DNA from: Bacteroidales bacterium UBA1064
Lineage (GTDB): Bacteria; Bacteroidota; Bacteroidia; Bacteroidales; Tenuifilaceae
Length of the DNA: 18,685 nt
Assembly (NCBI GenBank): GCA_002316235.1
Contig: DCDD01000016.1
Span: forward strand, 1-18,685
Direction: 5' to 3'
The position numbers and the translations under genes were made by a program. Numbering within the stretch: the stretch's first letter is position 1; each line of letters starts with the position of its first letter. The notes below the pieces were generated by a model, which ran no database searches, had not been told where the DNA came from, and worked only from the letters and a program-made list of their open reading frames with translations. Shown one piece after another: positions 15,825 to 18,685 of this stretch.

Positions 15825-16205
15825 ATGGAAGCAATAAAAATACAGGGAACCAGCCAATATCCTACTATTGTGCTCGACAGTGAAGCAGGAAGGTTTGAAT
15901 TCTCAGGGAACTCTTTGCCCGAGGATCCAAAAGCGTTTTACGAGCCAATTCTTAGCTGGCTCGACGCATACGCCCAGAACCCCAATCCCGAAACAGTTGT
16001 TCGCTTTAAGATGGTTTACTATAATACCCCCAGCTCAAAGCAGATTTTCCAGATTTTTAAGAAATTTGAAAAAATGGCTGCTTCGGGGCATAAGGTTTCG
16101 GTGGTTTGGGCCTACAACGAGGATGATATTGACATCAAGGATGCCGGAAAAGACCTCTCCGACCACATAAAACTCCCATTCCGGCTTGAGTCCTACAAGG
16201 AATAA
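15825..16205 (+). CDS. SiaC family regulatory phosphoprotein (DUF1987)
   Basis: A 126-residue cytoplasmic protein of the DUF1987/SiaC family. In Pseudomonas aeruginosa, SiaC is phosphorylated on Thr68 by the kinase SiaB, dephosphorylated by the PP2C-like phosphatase SiaA, and in its unphosphorylated form activates the diguanylate cyclase SiaD. Here the same context is kept, with T68 in YYNTPSSKQIF, and the length is about that of the family. An early GRFEFSGNSLPEDP segment and a WAYNEDDIDIKDAGKDL segment are also typical. No SiaA, SiaB or SiaD partner is adjacent: the neighbours are a methyltransferase and, convergently, an LPP20-type gene. The partners, if any, must be elsewhere. It ends in a strong terminator. 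Confidence 0.9.
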   Translation: MEAIKIQGTSQYPTIVLDSEAGRFEFSGNSLPEDPKAFYEPILSWLDAYAQNPNPETVVRFKMVYYNTPSSKQIFQIFKKFEKMAASGHKVSVVWAYNEDDIDIKDAGKDLSDHIKLPFRLESYKE

Positions 16206-16234
16206 AAAAAGGCCTTTCAGGCCTTTCTTTTTTT
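16204..16234. terminator. Bidirectional terminator after the SiaC-like gene
   Basis: AAAGGCC (16208-16214) pairs with GGCCTTT (16220-16226) around a 5-nt loop, with an A-run on the left and CTTTTTTTT on the right. It can end transcription from both convergent genes (15825-16205 plus, 16249-17541 minus). Confidence 0.88.
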
Positions 16235-16248
16235 AGCCTTCAAGTCTT

Positions 16249-17541
16249 CTACCAATCAGTAGTGTAGCTATGGTTGTATATCCTGTAAGTTTTAGACTCA
16301 CCGGTGTTGTTTGACCTGTAGTAGATGTAGCCCGAAATTAACGAAAGAGTTTTACCTGCCGAGGATGTCCCGGCAATCTTAATTGGCTGTTCAACATTCA
16401 ACTTGAGGTTGTGGTTGCCCTTTCCCTGAAAACTCTGGCCAATGTTATCAATAACAACAGGAGGAATCCCTTTCCACTCAATCACGACCTTATCAATGGT
16501 AAAGGGAGAATCGTACTTCGAACGAACCGTCATGTCCAGCAGAGCGCTAACCACATTAGTGCTATCTTTTGATATGGCAGTAAAGTTGAAGGGATCGCTC
16601 ACAAATATTGAAGCCTTGTTGGCAGCAACATCAAAGTAGAAGGGTTTTTGAACGTCGGCCACTCCAAATCTGTACTTTACCAGAATGTTGTTTTCCGGAT
16701 CCTCGTAGCAGTTATCGTAGTCGTACTTGATGGTTACGTTATCAACATTGTTAACAATTGAGGTAACCCTTGCGCATTCCGATTTAACAACAGGTTTTTT
16801 TGTTGTTGAAATCGAACGCCCTCCGAGTCGGAGGTAGTACTTAAGCTCTCCCAGGCTGCTCTCCAGCTCAACCAACTCAATGGAGTTAAGCAGCGAGCGG
16901 TACCTGGTGATCCCTAGGTTGCACTGGTCAACCCTGGCATCCATGAAGTACTCCTTTAGACTTGCAAGTTCGGCCATGTTCTTTTCAATTTGCTCAACCG
17001 ATTCAACCTGGTCAACCTGGGCTAGCAAATCTTCCAGCTGTCGGGTCAACTCGTTATCGCGCATTTTGAAATCGCTTACCAGCTTCATCAGCTCAAACTC
17101 AGGAAAAGGGTACTTAATGTGATAGGTATAAATTATGCTTTTGTCGGGACGCTGGAGCTTCTCCCAGTAGAAGTCTTCAACCTTTGATAGCGAAATGCCC
17201 TGCAGGAAAGGCACCTTACCCGACTGGGCCGTTGTGGTGGAGGCAAACTTTTCGAGGAATATATTCACATTATTGTTGTAGTTAGCCTCTTCCTTCTGCA
17301 TGGTGGAGGTAGATTTAACATTTTGTGCAACCGACGTAACGATACTCTCCTTAATGGAGGTTAAAGCATTCTGCTGCGCAACCTGCAAATCGGGGCCACT
17401 GCCGGCAACAATTATGTAATCCTTCTCTATACCATTAACCCACTTGGGTTTCTTTCCGCTTTTATCCAACACCTTATCCTGCGAAAAGGTATATCCTGCC
17501 AGGCAAACCATCGCGGCGGTCAGCAAAAGAATTTTTCTCAT
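16249..17541 (-). CDS. Exported protein with N-terminal LPP20-like domain
   Basis: A 430-residue exported protein. The signal peptide is MRKILLLTAAMVCLAG and following residues, with cleavage near S20-Q21. It is not a lipoprotein, since no cysteine sits at the cleavage site. Residues about 33-75 carry the LPP20-type pattern: PKWVNG, then a GSG turn, then an Ala/Gln-rich helix (QVAQQNALTSIKESIV). A helical, probably coiled-coil segment spans about 180-235. The C-terminal half (about 260-430) is beta-rich and not assigned. LPP20 proteins are envelope proteins of unclear role. It is the last gene of a minus-strand set with the lipoprotein at 17652 and the partial gene at 18303, and ends at the shared terminator with the SiaC-like gene. 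A 110-bp gap with a hairpin separates it from the gene upstream. Confidence 0.75.
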   Translation of the reverse strand: MRKILLLTAAMVCLAGYTFSQDKVLDKSGKKPKWVNGIEKDYIIVAGSGPDLQVAQQNALTSIKESIVTSVAQNVKSTSTMQKEEANYNNNVNIFLEKFASTTTAQSGKVPFLQGISLSKVEDFYWEKLQRPDKSIIYTYHIKYPFPEFELMKLVSDFKMRDNELTRQLEDLLAQVDQVESVEQIEKNMAELASLKEYFMDARVDQCNLGITRYRSLLNSIELVELESSLGELKYYLRLGGRSISTTKKPVVKSECARVTSIVNNVDNVTIKYDYDNCYEDPENNILVKYRFGVADVQKPFYFDVAANKASIFVSDPFNFTAISKDSTNVVSALLDMTVRSKYDSPFTIDKVVIEWKGIPPVVIDNIGQSFQGKGNHNLKLNVEQPIKIAGTSSAGKTLSLISGYIYYRSNNTGESKTYRIYNHSYTTDW

Positions 17542-17608
17542 AGCTAATTAAATTTTCCCATCGTAAAGAATGGGAGATTATAACAATTCAAGCACTTACC
17601 ATAAGTAA

Positions 17609-17634
17609 TCAGCAACCCCGATGGGGGTTGCTGA
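17609..17634 (-). terminator. Strong intercistronic hairpin between the two LPP20-like genes
   Basis: TCAGCAACCCC and GGGGTTGCTGA form an 11-bp perfect stem with a 4-nt loop, 18 bp after the stop of the lipoprotein gene on the minus strand. There is no clear T-run after it, so it may be a weak or partial terminator, or an RNA-stabilising hairpin that sets the relative level of the next gene. Confidence 0.5.
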
Positions 17635-17651
17635 ATTCTTGGGTTATCAAA

Positions 17652-18230
17652 TTAAGGGCGTTCGCTTTCCAGCTTGTTCATCTCCTCGTTGAAGATCTGC
17701 TCGAATTTCATCTTGTCGTAGTCGAGCTGCAGCTTCTGATCCTTCGAAATCCGGTTGGAAATGTTGTTCAGCACCTCATCCTTGGAAACCTGGAGCGCGG
17801 TGAAAACCTGGAACTTTCCATCCTTGGTTTGCATGGTTTTATTGCAAGCTACCTCAACGTTGTTGAGCTGCTGGTTTACAACCTCACGCGACATTTGCTC
17901 GAACTTCTGCTCAAATTCTGAATTCTCGCCAATTTGGCGCTCGTTAACATACCTGTCAGATACCGACTTAATGGTCGTGTTTATACTGCGAGCCAGGTTA
18001 GTATTGGCATCGAGCCTTGCCTTACTCTTGGCAGTGCTTAGGTCCTGGCTGATGCCATTACCTGTTCCACGGAAAAACTTGGCATCGGAATGAAACTCGT
18101 CATCATTGCAGGGAACTGAAACTTCCTTCCCGAATGAAGAATCTGCAGCCTTTTTGGAACCACCGCAGCTAGATAAAACAGCTGCAAAGGTAAAAGCAGC
18201 AGCAACCATAATCATACTTTTCATTTTCAT
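17652..18230 (-). CDS. LPP20 family lipoprotein
   Basis: A 192-residue lipoprotein precursor. The lipobox is VLSSC with the acylated cysteine at C22. The start chosen is the ATG at 18228-18230 (MKMKSM); a TTG three codons upstream and an ATG two codons downstream are alternatives. The mature N-terminus is a GGSKK-type linker. The LPP20-like part has a FFRGTGNG turn followed by a long Ala/Arg/Lys helix (STAKSKARLDANTNLARSI) and a later FTALQVSKDE strand, a pattern found in LPP20 proteins. The C-terminus is strongly charged and helical. It likely sits in the outer membrane facing the periplasm. Its order between two other envelope genes on one strand, and its relation to the 430-residue protein, suggest that the set works together; the process is unknown. 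Confidence 0.82.
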   Translation of the reverse strand: MKMKSMIMVAAAFTFAAVLSSCGGSKKAADSSFGKEVSVPCNDDEFHSDAKFFRGTGNGISQDLSTAKSKARLDANTNLARSINTTIKSVSDRYVNERQIGENSEFEQKFEQMSREVVNQQLNNVEVACNKTMQTKDGKFQVFTALQVSKDEVLNNISNRISKDQKLQLDYDKMKFEQIFNEEMNKLESERP

Positions 18231-18302
18231 AGCTTTCAATTTAAAGTTAAACTTCGGATTAAGTTAAAATAATGGGTAGAAAAATTTTTTGCTAGTTGTG
18301 AA

Positions 18303-18685
18303 TTACTTTTTAACGTAAAGCCAGCTCCAATCCCAGTTGAAGTAGGAGGCAGCGCCCCAGTAAGCCCAAGACTGGGCTACCTCCTTGCCTGCCTGTATCA
18401 TCATCTTGTCCTTCTCAATGGAATCGTCGTACTGCTTCATCTTGAACTCCCAAACGTTGGCGCCATCGGCAAGCTGCTTCTGGGTTATCTCATCAGCCAG
18501 CTTTACCGCTTCGCTATAGCACTCCATGTCGGGGGTAATTTTCCCGAGATACTCGGCAGCCTTGTCAACATTCATGTTGGCCCATGCAGCTTTTGCTCCA
18601 GCCATGTACTCCGTGCACTTGTAGTTGGCGTACTGCTTGTATATCTCTACGGATAAATCCATACTCTTGTCGAAGCACTCCATGC
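18303..18685 (-). CDS. Helical envelope-associated protein, C-terminal part (partial, 5' end outside window)
   Basis: The last 126 or more codons of a gene that enters from the right edge; the frame stays open to the edge and the visible ATG is probably internal. The visible part is alpha-helical with a TPR-like look (GAKAAWANMNVDKAAEYLGK, then CYSEAVKLADEI), followed by a charged helix and an aromatic tail (WAYWGAASYFNWDWSW). I recognise no named family. It lies 72 bp upstream of the LPP20 lipoprotein gene on the same strand, with no TAnnTTTG box between them, so they are probably co-transcribed. Confidence 0.65.
   Translation of the reverse strand, partial: MECFDKSMDLSVEIYKQYANYKCTEYMAGAKAAWANMNVDKAAEYLGKITPDMECYSEAVKLADEITQKQLADGANVWEFKMKQYDDSIEKDKMMIQAGKEVAQSWAYWGAASYFNWDWSWLYVKK

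Noticed and set aside
1..18685. tRNA genes, rRNA, CRISPR arrays, insertion sequences
   Set aside because: No TTCGA-type T-loops in a cloverleaf context, no regularly spaced repeats, and no transposase or integrase motifs were found by reading both strands.

Overview
The window looks like an ordinary chromosomal stretch from a member of the Bacteroidota, probably Bacteroidales-like. Three things point there. Several genes are preceded by the Bacteroidota promoter form (TTTG, 19-20 nt, TAnnTTTG) rather than an E. coli-type -10 box. Ribosome binding sites are weak and A-rich. The gene set includes a secreted tricorn-like S41 protease, LPP20-type envelope proteins, an LEA-type lipoprotein, a SPOR-type protein and a solitary SiaC homologue. 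No complete mobile element, tRNA, rRNA or CRISPR array was seen.

Layout. 1-917 (minus): an LEA-type lipoprotein and a partial SPOR-type exported protein that appears to have its own promoter. 1037-3362: divergent yebC (minus) and miaB (plus), with promoters in the shared gap. 3417-4187 (minus): an unusual lysine/arginine-rich protein with a coiled coil, a tail containing AT-hook-like cores and a C-terminal folded domain. 4188-5607: a 1.4 kb AT-rich stretch without a convincing gene. 5608-9161 (plus): the tricorn-like protease, then a 61-residue lipoprotein with its own promoter and terminator. 9247-11536: divergent aspS (minus) and tadA (plus). 11802-14467 (plus): a Cof-type HAD phosphatase overlapping a U32 protein by ATGA. 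14767-16205 (plus): an RlmI/RlmK-like methyltransferase and a SiaC-like protein. 16249-18685 (minus): three envelope proteins, two with LPP20-like features and one partial.

A theme is RNA and translation: MiaB (tRNA ms2i6A), TadA (tRNA inosine), AspRS, a U32 protein of the RNA-hydroxylase group, a COG1092-type methyltransferase and YebC. The other theme is the cell envelope.

The least ordinary feature is a pair of related degenerate sequences of about 147 bp, roughly 70% identical, at 5456-5602 and 14502-14649, nine kb apart. They share a stem-loop whose loop is identical while its stem differs. In one reading frame they also share a protein-like similarity with several synonymous changes. 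They may be remnants of a duplicated gene, or copies of a small structured repeat. I could not identify the family. I did not find a convincing new multi-gene system.
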